Source of the DNA: Ditylenchus dipsaci
Taxonomy: Eukaryota > Nematoda > Chromadorea > Rhabditida > Anguinidae
Reading direction: 5' to 3'
NCBI GenBank assembly: GCA_004194705.1
Contig: SADC01001303.1
Location: 256,501-320,500, forward strand
Length of the DNA stretch: 64,000 bases
Translations under genes and position numbers: made by a program
Shown: in pieces, positions 1 through 10,204 of the stretch
How the letters are laid out: each line of letters begins with the position of its first letter
Position numbering within the stretch: position 1 is the first letter of the stretch
Notes under the pieces: generated by a model
Told to the model about the DNA's origin: nothing
The model's input: only the letters and a program-made list of their open reading frames with translations
Database searches by the model: none

Positions 1-59
1 CTTGCTGTAATATAAATTTTTTAACGCATGTACAAAATGAGTGTGGAACTGAGTTAGAG

Positions 60-170
60 ATTTAGTGTTCTTTGATTCTGGAGTTGGAGTAAAGTGTGTT
101 CACGATGCCAAATACTCCGACTCCAACGCCAACTCCAACTCCGACTTCCTGAACGAGCCATAATCGTTTG
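60..170. repeat. GGAGTTGGAGT-type low-complexity repeat end
   Basis: The stretch is made of GGAGTTGGAGT / ACTCCAACTCC units ending in CTGAACGAGCCATA. Related sequence starting ATGGCTCGTTCA occurs near 10930, and a looser relative (ATGGCTTGTTCA) near 28972. It is probably one end of a terminal-inverted-repeat element whose other end lies outside the window. Confidence 0.45.
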
Positions 171-174
171 CGTT

Positions 175-262
175 TTTTGCCCAAAAGTTGTTTTGTGTTG
201 CAGGTTCAATCCCACGTAGAGGCACACTATTTTTTTTTGGTTTTTTGGTAATTTCTAGAAGT
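175..262 (+). repeat. tRNA-derived (B-box) repeat half
   Basis: It contains GTTGCAGGTTCAATCCCACG, a good RNA polymerase III B-box, followed by a TAGAGGCACACTATTTTT tail. The same block occurs in both arms of the palindrome at 53580-53957. No complete tRNA cloverleaf can be formed, so this is a tRNA-derived repeat and not a tRNA gene. Confidence 0.5.
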
Positions 263-299
263 AATTAGACTTTTCTTTTATTTTTTGGAGGGGCGGGAG

Positions 300-770
300 T
301 TATTCGCTAATAGCACCCGTTCTTTTAACTAAGAAACGGCCATAAACTATTTTCATCCGTAAAAAATTTCGGCGCTACTCGGTTTACTCGCAAAAAATGG
401 TACCTCTTCTTAAATAGAGCCAAATTTCTGTTACTGTCAAGCCTGGCCCCCACTTCAAGTTCGTTCCCGCATGGGTCCGACAATTTTTTACTCCGGTTTT
501 CGATGTTTTTCCGCAATTCTGTTATAACAGTCTGATTCCAAATGTCACAAGGGTTCCGATTTTGCCTGTCGTTTTTCAATATATAGAAGTTTAGAAGTTT
601 AAAAACTTTTGATTTATAAGGATGGAAAAAGTATTTAGTTATTGAAAATCGGAATCCTTGCTATATTTGGGATCAGAATTTTGAAGCGGAACTGGTGAAA
701 AACTTTAAAAAATCGGGGTAAAAAAAGTGCTGGACCATAGGCGGGAACGAACTTGAGTAGGTTCTCCTGA
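300..770. repeat. decayed CAGT-family inverted-repeat element
   Basis: Two inverted arms (about 320-590 and 600-765) share the blocks seen in the complete TA-flanked elements of this window: a GCGGGAACGAACTTGA-like block, a block around GGTCCGACA, and a block around TGACAGTC. The terminal CAGTC..GACTG repeats are not recognisable, so this is a remnant. The open frame on the minus strand here is repeat sequence. Confidence 0.55.
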
Positions 771-881
771 AAATTATTTATTTAAAACCGTATTTTTTTT
801 AATAGTTCCACCGATGGGTTTATTTTTCAACACTTTAAAGCGGGAAAATTAGAGGAAAATATATCTACAAAAACTACCAAC

Positions 882-1484
882 CTTTTCAAATATATGGTAA
901 ATTCATCTGCCTGTAGTTGGCTAAAAAGTTCTGCAGAGGAGGTGCTACATGTGAGCGCGGCCAACCCAGTCCTAATACTCCATCCATAGGCATTTGGTCG
1001 TAAGAATGTAAATGTGAATTATCGACTGACACAAATGTCTGATTTGTGCTGGACAATATACCAGCCTAAATAAATATTAATCTATTTGTGGAGTTTTTTT
1101 AAGGTCAAACCGTAATATTGTCGGTGTAGATTTGACCATGTAATGTATCTTCCACGTAAGTAAGGACTGATTCAGTTCCATTGGTGGACTGGCTGACAGA
1201 ATCGTTGGGTGTAATAGTGGCGAATGTAGCCATACTGGACTTAGAAGCAAAAATTTTATATTGAGAGTCGTAGACCCAGAGGTGGGAACTACAAGTTGAC
1301 GGCCACAGCAAAAAGTGTTGTGGGGTGTGCCCAGACTAATGTTGACTAAGTAGAACTCATCAACATAGTTAATTAGAGGCTGGCTGCTTGTCTGCTTTTT
1401 AAATTTAAACTGTTGGCTGGCAAAAATTTGGACAAAATAATTGTTGGAAATCAGAAGAAAGAAAATCTGATCAATAAGTTTCAT
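882..1484 (-). CDS. pepsin-family (A1) aspartic protease-like protein A, N-terminal part
   Basis: Exon 1 (1484-1111) starts with a hydrophobic signal-like segment, then YLVNISLGTP, the N-lobe strand of pepsin/cathepsin D enzymes. Exon 2 (1065-882) starts AGILSSTNQTF and contains MPMDGVLGLGWP, the family's FDGILGLG block. The intron between them is about 45 bases. The first active-site motif (normally DTGSS) reads STCSS, so the catalytic Asp is missing; a one-base frame change just before it sits next to a short T run. A second frame change at 915-925 fits one missing T, and restoring it gives FTIYLKR, as in the neighbouring paralogue. The C-lobe is not seen before the left edge. It is either a catalytically dead paralogue or a truncated gene. 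Confidence 0.6.
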
Positions 1485-1494
1485 TGAAAGCTTT

Positions 1495-1690
1495 GTTGTA
1501 TATAAATTAAACGAGAAAAAGCGTATTTACAACAGTACAAAAGGGTAGCCTTTTCTGTGACCAAATACAAGGGCAATAAACAGGACAAAGAAATCACTTG
1601 TATTGCACTGATAAGACATTTTTTAAGTTGACTGAGTTTTTGATGATTCCGGAAAGGACAGAACGCGGTCGGATAACCGAACACCGGTTT
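1495..1690 (-). CDS. Ig-like exon remnant, copy 1
   Basis: On the minus strand this reads an extracellular-looking piece with MSYQCNTSDFFVLF, then a hydrophobic tail and a stop. The region resembles 10205-10430 over about 150 bases. In the other copy the equivalent piece is NQSTKTGSYQCYT, which looks like the last strands of an immunoglobulin fold (GxYxC). It lies just upstream of protease-like gene A. No complete gene can be built around it. Confidence 0.3.
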
Positions 1691-1766
1691 TTAACCACAA
1701 TTTTAGGTACAAAATCAGTGATAAATTCGTGTTAACTTCTGTCGGCTATTTCCAATAAATGGCAGC

Positions 1767-2052
1767 TACCGTATATTTACTCTATTAAGTCCGTATGGGG
1801 AGTTATTTTTCAACCTCTAAAAAATCGAAAAATTTTGAGGTCGATTTTGAGATTTTCGGGTGCTCAACCAAAATCTGAAAAGTGTAATCAGGTAAACTCG
1901 CGGCAACTAAGAAAACGCAAAAAAACAGATTGCGAAATGTTCGCTCTAGGCTGAGATATAAGGTCCGTAGGGTGGGGACTTATTAGAGGGGGGGACTTAT
2001 TAGAGGGTGGGGACTTATTAGAGGGTGGGAGTTAATGCAGTGAATACGGTAT
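1767..2052. repeat. MITE-like element with ACCGTAT termini
   Basis: It is bounded by ACCGTATATTTACTC on the left and GTGAATACGGTA on the right. The interior carries GGGGACTTATTAGAGGG three times. A related GAGGGGGGGGGCTTAT block is at 19210-19235. Confidence 0.5.
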
Positions 2053-2683
2053 ATTCGATTTTTCAGATTTATGTCCTGAGTACCTTCCTGGCGCTTTATC
2101 TGCTCTTTAAGCAGCTTTTATCTCGGTATAACCAGTGGAAGGAGTTGATTGGGCTTGGGAAGATTTCGCAAAACGAAATTTGACAAAACTAGATTTGGAA
2201 AGGTACTGACAGAGAGTACCAGGGCATTGGTCCTCTCATTTTTTCCGTAAAATTTCCAAATTGTTTTCGGAATACCTCAACCCACTGAAACCGGCACTTA
2301 TGCAGTACAGGGGGGGGGTATTTCAGTGATTTGAGAATAATGTTTAAATGTTTCAAAAGTAATTTTTGCACACTTAAAAGACCATACTTGTTGATGTAAA
2401 TGATAATTTGACAAATTCAAATGCGCGTGGGACACTTCTCTTCCGATCAGGTTTTTTCGAAAAAATTTTAAACAACTAAATTTTTTTTGTAAAAAGTCTT
2501 TAGACATGTTTATTTTATCGTATTAAAAATGAATTTTGGAGATCATTTTGAGTCCCTTTAAAAAATCCGAGTATGGGAAAGAACTAAATAAGTACTTTAT
2601 TTTAAGAAAAAATTATCAAAACATAGATTTTATCAATAAATAAATAATTCAGGATATACAACACAATTTTCATAAACATAAAA
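2053..2683. other. non-coding, nothing recognised
   Basis: AT-rich sequence between a MITE and the 3' end of protease-like gene B. The short open frames here have no recognisable motif. A G9 run lies at about 2311. Confidence 0.5.
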
Positions 2684-3790
2684 TTATTTGAAATCAGGTT
2701 GTTTGGCTATAGAAAACCCAATCCGCTGACCAGCATAGTCAAAATAGGAGCAGTAGGTTCTGAGAAATGGATTGCCCAATATGTAAACTTCTTCAGGGGA
2801 CATCTCTACAGCCAGCTCACAGTTCTGGTCTTCTCCCGGGATCTAAAAAAATCAAATTGACTACAGCCAAAATTATGGTTAGGCTGCCAACGTTGTTGAC
2901 ATACTGGTAGGCAGGTACTGGAAACGGTTTTCCACTTATATTAAATACCAAGTCTGGCAATTGGTTGACTGTAGAGCATTTAACTGTGTACAGTTGCAGG
3001 GTGTGGTTCTTCGGTGCTTTAACTATTTGCAACAACCTCTGGCACACCTTTTTGATCACACCAATATAGGGGTCGGGTGAGCCACCCACACATTTCTAGT
3101 AGCCTCACTCACCACCTCATTTCCAATCGAGAAATTGGTGGTTTCGAAGTCCCAATTGTTTGGAACTCTAGCATTTAAAGTGGTGTGTGTCCAAATAGGG
3201 TTACAGTTCCGGTAATCTTTGCTTCCAAAAGTGATCAAACCTCCGATGGTACCGTTTGGAGGGGCTTGGTGTCTGAATTAAAATCAATAAGCACCCTAAA
3301 TTTTGATAATCGGGCCAAAAAGTGTTGGACCCTATTTGGGAAAACTTAGGGTTATCGTTAAATAGAGTGTTGACTACACCAATTTTCTTGGTTTACTGAC
3401 CCAGCTTTGCTGGACCCAGCAGAGTTCTGAAAGCCTGTTAAAAAATGGTACATGACGCTAGTGCCCAATTTTCGGGGAGATTCTGAACGCAAGCCGATTT
3501 AGCGGCTAATTTTCACAAATTGCCGGGCAGAATCAAATATTACCCAAATATTTTACTGATTTTTTCGAGTTGGGAGCCATTAACTATAATCACCAACCTT
3601 TTCAAAAAATGGTGAATGCCTCTTCTTGTAGTTGACTAAAAAAGTTCTGCAGAGGAGGGATCGCATTTGATCGAGATAATATGGGCCAACCCAGTCCTAA
3701 TACTCCATCCATAGGTATGTGATCGTAATAATGTGCGTTTGTTTTATCGACTGATAAAAATTTCTGGGATCTGCTAAATAATATGCCAGC
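2684..3790 (-). CDS. pepsin-family (A1) aspartic protease-like protein B, C-terminal two thirds
   Basis: Four minus-strand exons follow each other in the order of the family: 3790-3598 (AGILFS.., MDGVLGLGWP, then NFFSQLQEEAFTIF), 3272-3113 (GGLITFGSKDYRNCNP, the usual GG.ITFG.xD..NC strand), 3095-2892 (KCVGGS.., then LPDLVFNISGKPFPVPAYQY), and 2842-2684 (VYILGNPFLRTYCSYFDY, GQRIGFSIA, stop). Splice phases agree between exons. Exon 1 lacks one T in a T6 run; adding it gives FTIFLKR and joins the donor in frame. The second active-site motif (DTGTS), expected after the CxGG segment, is absent or collapsed to PDPYIG. Exons 2 and 3 are separated by only 17 bases (GT..AG), too short for a normal animal intron, so a deletion may have joined them. 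The N-terminal exon was not found upstream, where repeats begin. Confidence 0.7.
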
Positions 3791-3928
3791 CTAAATGCAT
3801 ACAAATTTAGTTTTAGAGTTTTATTTTTAGTTTCACAGGATTTTATCTAAATAGCCACCCCCTCCCGTTAAAATTGTGTTATTGGCGCTGTGTTTTAGAA
3901 CCATTTTTTAAGATCTATCTGAGCGTGA

Positions 3929-4239
3929 AAACCCCCAATAACCGCCCCCCCCCCCCGCCAAATAACCCCCTCAAATAACCCCCCTAAATTCAAAATAATT
4001 TTTGTCCTGGAAGGAAAAATGAAATTTTTGAGCTGTAACATACATATTTTCCCCAATTTCTTGCAATGTGGAGTGTGCTGGTCTTGGCCGCGGAGCGGCC
4101 AACCCCTTGGCCGGGTACAACAACCTGTTTTTATTAAAAAAAATCATTTTTCCTTCCAGGACAAAAATTATTTTGAATTTAGGGGGCTATTTGAGGGGGT
4201 TATTTGGTGGGGGGGGGGTTATTTGTGGTTTTCACGTTT
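3929..4239. repeat. AAATAACCCCC palindromic element, copy 1
   Basis: The arms read CAAATAACCCCC..AAAATAATTTTTGTCCTGGA and its reverse complement. Between them lies a GC-rich core GGCCGCGGAGCGGCC. A second copy is at 6737-7044. The open frames inside are shadows of the repeat. Confidence 0.75.
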
Positions 4240-4334
4240 TAAAGGACCATGCTCGTGCAAGCCCCAGCAATTGTTGAAATTTGAATTGGCGGGACCCAGA
4301 AACATTTTTCGCTGCGGGACATTTTATTTAAAAC

Positions 4335-5489
4335 TAGGGTTGTCGATGCATCGAAATTTTCGATTAATTGAATCGATAATCGATAATCGAAATTTTCGAT
4401 TAATTGAATCGAATCGATAATCGAAAATCGAAATTTTCGATTAATCGAATCGATAATCGATAATCGAAATTTTCGATTAATTGAATCGAATCGATAATCG
4501 AAAATCGAAATTTTCGATTAATCGAATCGATAATCGAAATTTTCAATGAATCGAATCGAAAAACCCGAAAATTTTTGATCCTCTTAACACGCAAAAGGCC
4601 GACTGTAACTTTCTGGTGTATAACCCTAACTTTTCACGCTGAGCACGATGGCGCACGAAATTTTCGTGAAAAGGTGTGAGTGGAACGGGTAAAATAGCTC
4701 CTAAAAATAGGTCACTTTCACCTACTCTTAACCACCTGGAATTTGTGCGAAAAATCGGCTGTACTCGCTTAAATTAAAGAAGGACTTAGATGTGTAATAT
4801 AACAGAACAGAGGGCGTAATCAGGGCTATCTATTACTCGCAAACTTGTATCTGAGTGATTTCAATTTACCAGAGCATTTTGGATTTTCTCATTACAAGCC
4901 AGTTTTCGAAAACCCTCTATTTTAATCATGAAATGGTCCTAGACATGCCTAGACATATGTAAAACACTCGTGTTTTACATATCATTTCGGACTTTGGCTT
5001 CCAAAATTACTTAAGACTTTTTTGGCTTTCAAAATTAGGTGCGTGAACGTTTCAGCACTTTTTTTCAAATGAAAAAAAGTGCTGAAGGCAAAAAGTGATT
5101 TTTTTGAAAAAAATTGCCTTGGTCCCCCCTGTTGTTTTGAAACCTTGCTTATTGGTGTTTCAAAACCACAGGGGGGACCAAGGCAATTTTTTTCAAAAAA
5201 TCACTTTTTGCCTTCAGCACTTTTTTCATTTGAAAAAAAGTGCTGAAACGTCCCTTTACCAAAAATTACTTTAGGCTTGTGTTTTCTGGAAATTATTTCA
5301 GACTTTTCTTTTCAGCAATTACTTCAGACTTTGGCTTTTCCATGTGTACACATTCTCCGTGTGATATAAAAGGCTACCTTAAGACTACAGAAGATTCCAT
5401 TAATAATGGAATCGAATCGATAATCGAAATTTTCGATTAATCGAATCGAATCGATTAATCGATTTCGATTAATCGAATCGACAACCCTA
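4335..5489. mobile_element. non-autonomous hAT element, 1155 bp, TAGGGTTGTCGA ends
   Basis: Perfect terminal inverted repeats (TAGGGTTGTCGA..TCGACAACCCTA) are flanked by the identical 8-bp duplication TTTAAAAC (4327-4334 and 5490-5497). An 8-bp duplication is the hAT hallmark. Both subterminal regions are arrays of CGATAATCGAAATTTT-like units (4350-4560 and 5405-5480). No transposase is present. It carries an inner palindrome at 5045-5252. Confidence 0.85.
5045..5252. repeat. 205-bp palindrome inside the hAT element
   Basis: The arms begin AACGTTTCAGCAC and include AAAAAGTGCTGAAGGCAAAA and CCTTGGTCCCCCCTG. They face each other around a short loop near 5148. It would fold into a near-perfect hairpin. 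Confidence 0.75.
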
Positions 5490-6521
5490 TTTAAAACATT
5501 TTGTCGCTTCATTTTTTAATTCCGTCAAACCCAGCAATTGTGGTGCAGCGTAAAGCATGAGTACTCAACTGAACCGATGTCATTCAGCCGGGTGGGTTCC
5601 CGAGGTCGGAAATGAGCTAGACCTTTTCGGAGTGTTGTGTGTTCTGAGTTTTGGATCCGAGCCTCAGTTTCGGTAACTGGGTTAGGTTGGTACCTGAAAA
5701 TATCGGTTCAGAAAACCGAAATTTTTGTTTTCTCGACAACTCTACAAAAGAGCAAGGAAATTTGAGAAGAGTCGGTATGAACAGTCCGGTTTTGCTTGTT
5801 TTGGCATCTTTGTTCACAGACTGAGCAGACACTTACAGATTGAAGACCGAGCTAAAGGCTCGGTCAAATCCAAAACTTGTCAAAACCAAAACCCGTACCG
5901 AAATTTTCGGGTACCGACCTGAACCAATTAACCGACACGACAACAGAACCTGAGGCTCGGCAAACCCAAAACTCAGAACACACGACACTCCGAAAAGGTC
6001 TAGCTCATTTCCGACCTCGGGAACCCACCCGGCTGAATGACATCGGTTCAGTTGAGTACTCATGCTTTACGCTGCACCCACAATTGCTGGGTTTGACGGA
6101 ATTAAAAATTGAAGCGACAAAAATGTTTTAAATAAAATGTCTCGCAGCAGAAAATGTTTTTGGGTCCCCGCCAATTCAAATTTCAACAATTGCTGGGCCT
6201 TGCACGAGCATGGTCCTTTAAAGTTTTTCTTTTCTCCCTCATCTGTACGCAAACTAATTTATATTTTTATACCATAGAGTAGCCCTGAAACTCAGCTGTT
6301 CAACAAGATATTTTCCTTCAGTGAAAGATTTAAAAAGTTATTGATTTAAGGGTGGTATAAAGAAACTTGGTCGGAAAAGTTACTTCATCCGAATATGGGT
6401 ATCTTTGAAAAAAGTATTAGGCCTTCCTAAAAAAGTGATATTCAGGGCTACTCGTTTGTGTGTTAACGAGAAAAAAATATCAGTTCTAAAAAAGTTTTTC
6501 TATGCACATTTAATTTTAGTT

Positions 6522-6641
6522 CAGTCGAAACTCAGCATAGTGTACACCCTGGGGACTGGCTTCAGTGTTTATTCTAGTCATTTTAATTAACCGCCGGCAA
6601 AAAATATTGGTCCAGATGTACACTATACCGAGTTTCGACTG
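6522..6641. repeat. 120-bp CAGT..ACTG MITE
   Basis: The ends are CAGTCGAAACTCAGCATAGT and ACTATACCGAGTTTCGACTG, imperfect inverted repeats of the CAGTCGAA..TTCGACTG type common in this window. The usual TA duplication is not clear here. Confidence 0.6.
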
Positions 6642-6736
6642 CACTAGAAAGAAGTACCACTTCTCTCAGGCAAGCTACTACTCATCTTGTAACTCATCTC
6701 AATGGTTACAAAACAGGTGGTAAGTTACCTCAGATA

Positions 6737-7044
6737 GGACGTGACCCACCAAATAACCCCCCCCCCCCCCACCAAATAACCCCCTAAATTTAAAATAATT
6801 TTTGTCCTGGAAGGAAAAATGAAATTTTTGAGCTGTAACATACATATTTTCCCCAATTTCTTGCAATGTGGAGTGTGCTGGTCTTGGCCGCGGAGCGGCC
6901 AACCACTTGGCCGGGTACAACAACCTGTTTTTATTAAAAAAAATTCATTTTCCTTCCAGGACAAAAATTATTTTGAATTTAGGGGGTTATTTGAGGGGGT
7001 TATTTGGTGGGGGGATTATTTGGGGGGTCACGTCCTTTAAAATA
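6737..7044. repeat. AAATAACCCCC palindromic element, copy 2
   Basis: It matches 3929-4239 almost throughout, including the GGCCGCGGAGCGGCC core. The outer ends here are GGACGTGACCCACCAAATAA and its inverse, unlike the GTGAAAACC ends of copy 1. The same core therefore sits between different outer ends. Confidence 0.75.
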
Positions 7045-7049
7045 GTAAA

Positions 7050-7190
7050 AGGTTTGGTACAGTCAAACGGCATAGGGCGTTTCGTCTAAAAATTCCCAAA
7101 CGGAATTTATGGACGAAACGTCTTAACAGAACGCCAAGTTTGTACACGTTCAAATTCATTCATACTTTTCCGCAGTCGGCTGTTTTTGTT
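7050..7190. repeat. inverted-repeat arm, partner at 9545-9665
   Basis: It contains GGCGTTTCGTC, GACGAAACGTCTTAACAGAA and ATACTTTTCCGCAGTCGGCTG. The reverse complement occurs at 9545-9665. The pair brackets the small gene at 7361-7902 and two palindromes, so the whole interval could be one composite element. Confidence 0.6.
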
Positions 7191-7360
7191 TTTACTGACT
7201 TAATTTCAAGCCTTTAATAACTTTAAGTTTGGGAAGGACTAGCTCTGGTTTGCTTTCGACAAAATTACAGCCGGAAAGAAAACTTGCGGTGATTCGACCA
7301 GCGTCCCAGGTTTGTATCGCTATCTACTTTTTTTTTACCAAATGTCTATTCTTAGCTCCG

Positions 7361-7902
7361 ATGAAAGACTTTTGGGTATCAAGCTGTTTCGCTGTGATTC
7401 TAGTTGTCGGGTGTGCTACAAGCTGAACAACCCGCTGAAGTCCTCGTCTTCTCATCAACGAATGACTGGAGAGTTCAAGGAAGTGCCTTCTATGCTGCTC
7501 GTGAATAGCTCGACAAAGTGAGTTCTGGTCAATTTTTGTACTTGCAGATGACTTATTTTATGATATTTAGTAAAGTTAGTTGTGGCATGAACTTCCGAGT
7601 GTTGAAATCAAGCTATCTTGGCCAACAAAGCTATAAGAATTTGAAGTCGTACGTCTCTCCAAATCATGCATGGTCGGCTGTCAGCGCTTCGAGTAGCAAT
7701 GAGCTTCTGATGGAGTGGAGCAACGGCTATCGAACCTTTGCGCTGGTGGCTGACGGCGATTATATGGAAGGAAGGTTGTTACTTGCAAAATCTATTTGTT
7801 TATTGTAATTGAGGCCCAAGCGGCTTTGTTGACTATGTTGTTAGCGTTTGTCATATTTGGGTTTGTTGTAAAGTTATGTTCAAGTATTGTGAATTTCGTT
7901 GA
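7361..7902 (+). CDS. small secreted protein of unknown family
   Basis: It opens with MKDFWVSSCFAVILVVG, a clear signal peptide. After one frame change explained by a missing G in a GGG run near 7408, it continues VCYKLNNPLKSSSSHQR. Exon 1 ends at 7517 (GTGAGT donor). A 53-base intron ends at 7570. Exon 2 continues NKVSCGMNFRVLKSSYLGQQ and ends ALVADGDYMEG. A likely 46-base intron (7775-7820) leads to SGFVDYVVSVC, a Cys-rich end and a stop at 7900-7902 that overlaps an AATAAA signal. I do not recognise the family. The mature part is short and rich in Ser, Asn and Tyr. The interval is bracketed by inverted repeats (7050-7190 and 9545-9665). Confidence 0.55.
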
Positions 7903-7907
7903 ATAAA
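7902..7907 (+). terminator. poly(A) signal AATAAA
   Basis: A canonical hexamer overlaps the proposed stop codon of the small secreted-protein gene (TGAATAAA). This very short 3' UTR is plausible, but it also warns that the last exon may be mis-drawn. Confidence 0.45.
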
Positions 7908-8357
7908 GAGCAGTTTTGGAGGTTTGAAATTGTCCTGTAGAACCTTACTTCTTTGACACGGCTAATCTTTCCCGGTAGGTGGCTACCGTAAAATTCTCGG
8001 AAGTATCAACGGATTTTACCGGAATTTCACGGTAATCACCTACTGTCTAATCTGTTTTTGTGTTGACGTGCACCTACATCTTCCTGAAAGCTTGATGGAA
8101 TCATCATCATCGGCAACAATCGTAGGAAATGGGTTTTCAGTAGTTTAAGGGTTGGTATCAGCAAATGAAAAGCCGGGAAACCGGTATAAAGTGTAAACTA
8201 ACCGAGGACTAGGGTAGGACATTGTCATTTTTAACATAAGCATTTAGCCTGGCATTCGCCTTCAGCACGACTGTTTTGCATACTGCCACCCTTTCCATGG
8301 TAAACCACTCTGGCCGACTCTGATATAGTCATCGGTGGTCAATTGAAATTTTGGCAC
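7908..8357. other. non-coding, nothing recognised
   Basis: No coding motif is seen. A weak local palindrome (GGTAGGTGGCTACCGT.. with ..ACGGTAATCACC) lies at 7970-8042. Confidence 0.4.
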
Positions 8358-8757
8358 ACCTTCGGAATACCCCAGCAGTCAACTTTGGTATACCTCCAGC
8401 ACTTAATTAGGAACACACCCCTCATGTTACCTCACAATTAAAAGCTGAGGATGTTAGCTACACAATGGTGTAAAAATTTCTTGGTTTAGTTCACACAAAT
8501 GTATATTTTTCGATTAAAATAGAACTGAATATTTTTGAGCATTCGATTTTCATTCGAAAAAATTCAATTTTATTTTAATCGAAAAATATAAATTTGTGTG
8601 AACTAAACCAAGAAATTTTCACACCATTGTGTAGCTAACATCCTCAGCTTTCAATTGTGGGGTAACATGAGGGGTGTGTTCCGAATTAAGTGCTGGGGTA
8701 TACCAAAGTTGACTGCTGGGGGTATTCCGAAGTTGACTGCTGGGGTATTCCGAAGTT
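8358..8757. repeat. 400-bp palindromic element
   Basis: The left arm starts CTTCGGAATACCCCAGCAGT and the right arm ends in its inverse. The arms are about 180 bp each and meet near 8550. A copy of GCTGGGGTATACC is repeated just inside the right end. There is no coding content. Confidence 0.8.
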
Positions 8758-9027
8758 TAGCCGAAATTTTTTATTCAATTCACGATTTTTGGATCACTTA
8801 CGCTATATCCCCAACGCTCGGTTACTCTATATCCCCAGCACTCTATTAAAATATATTAAAATACTTCATTCTTGGAAAACAGTCAAAGTAAACCAGAAGA
8901 AGTAAAAGCGCATCACAAAGTAAGTTTAACTACAGCATAACTCGAAGAACTCGATTACACTATACCGCCAGCACTCCACCAAAGGTCATAAGGGTTTCTT
9001 CATCTCCTAAAACCTTTTCCTCTAAAG

Positions 9028-9462
9028 CTAAGTCCCCAATGAGTGAGCGATTTTTTTTGACTTGTTTAGGCGGGAACGGCCTAAGATTTTTTTCTCGGCC
9101 GAACTTTCTTTTCTGTTGGTACCATTTTGTAGCTGAGATTCAGGGCTACAAAATAAATTTTTTCCCAGCCACATATCGCTGAAAAGTCTTGATCAAAATG
9201 CTTTTATTTGCACTCTACATCGCACTCTACATCTCACTAAATGAGTGCAATGTAGAGTGCGATGTAGAGTGCATATAAACGCATTTTTATCGAAAAATTT
9301 TCAGCGATATGTGGCTGAAATTTTTTTTATTGCGTAGCCCTGCATCTCAGCTACAAAATGTTACCAACAGAAAAAAAGTTCGGCCGAGAAAAAAAATTAT
9401 AGCCGTTTTTTGCAATTTACATCGCACTCTACATTGCACTCATTGGGGACGCGCCTTAAGAC
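9028..9462. repeat. GTCCCCAATGAGTG palindromic element, copy 1
   Basis: The ends are GTCCCCAATGAGTGAGCGAT and CACTCATTGGGGAC. The arms include CAGGGCTACAAAATAAA and TTTTCTGTTGGTACCATTTT. The centre is an array of ATGTAGAGTGCG units. A diverged second copy is at 17101-17466. Confidence 0.75.
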
Positions 9463-9544
9463 CCTCTTGCCAAATGAAAGCTAAATGAAAAGGCTAAAAT
9501 CTGTCAAGGAACTTAAAAAAGACTTCGGGAGAAAAATCAATGGA

Positions 9545-9665
9545 ACGAGTAAACAGCCGACTGCGGAAAAAGTAAGAATAAATTTGAACGTGTACAAACT
9601 TGGCGTTCTGTTAAGACGTTTCGTCCATAAATTCCCGTTTGGAATTTATGGACGAAACGTCTACG
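9545..9665. repeat. inverted-repeat arm, partner at 7050-7190
   Basis: It is the reverse complement of 7050-7190: CAGCCGACTGCGGAAAAAGTA, then TTCTGTTAAGACGTTTCGTC. It also holds a short hairpin of its own, GACGTTTCGTCCATAAATTC against GAATTTATGGACGAAACGTC. Confidence 0.6.
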
Positions 9666-9669
9666 CACC

Positions 9670-10165
9670 CAGTCAACCTCGATTTAACGACCCCCACCTC
9701 AAGTTCGTTCCCACCTAGGGTCCGACACTTTTTTGACCCCATCTTTGAAATAATTTATCGATTCTGTTTTGACAGTCTGGTCGCAAATATCGTAAGGATT
9801 CAAATTTTGCCGATCGTTTTTCAAAAACCTAAAATTTTCGCTTTTTAAAAAATCAAACCTCGATTTAACGACCGCCCTTTTGAAAATTAGAGGGTTGTTA
9901 AACCGAGTTCCACCCTAGGATCCAAAACTTTTTGCCCCCATTTTTAAAATTTTTGACCAGTTTGATTAGCCAGTCTAGTCACTGTATCGAGGTTTGCCCC
10001 AAATATCACAAACATTTTGATTTTCACCGGTCTTTTTTTTCAAATTTTCTTATTTTGTCATAAAGACATACCGGTTTTGATATCGGGGATATTTTAATGA
10101 TCGGAGACCGGACTAGGGAGTCACTATATTGGATGAGCCGCTATATCGAGGTTTGACTGTACATA
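9670..10165. repeat. nested CAGT-family elements
   Basis: Two left ends (CAACCTCGATTTAACGACC near 9674 and AACCTCGATTTAACGACCGC near 9856) and one right end (TATATCGAGGTTTGACTGTA near 10143) are present. The usual internal blocks (CAAGTTCGTTCCCACC, GGTCCGACACTTTTT) are also there. One copy probably inserted into another. Confidence 0.6.
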
Positions 10166-10204
10166 CTAATTTAGGGAGACAAAGCGGGTACTTCTCTAGG
10201 TGAC

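Larger units (their letters stand above)
4243..6217. mobile_element. TTAA-flanked palindromic element (piggyBac-like ends)
   Basis: The ends are AGGACCATGCTCGTGC on the left and its inverse on the right, each bordered by TTAA (4239-4242 and 6218-6221). TTAA duplication is the signature of piggyBac-type transposition. The two arms (4243-4333 with 5490-5690, and 5945-6217) are mirror images around about 5817. A hAT-type element (4335-5489) interrupts the left arm. There is no transposase gene. Related ends occur at 13999-14467, 40059-40274 and, single-ended, near 18038. Confidence 0.75.
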
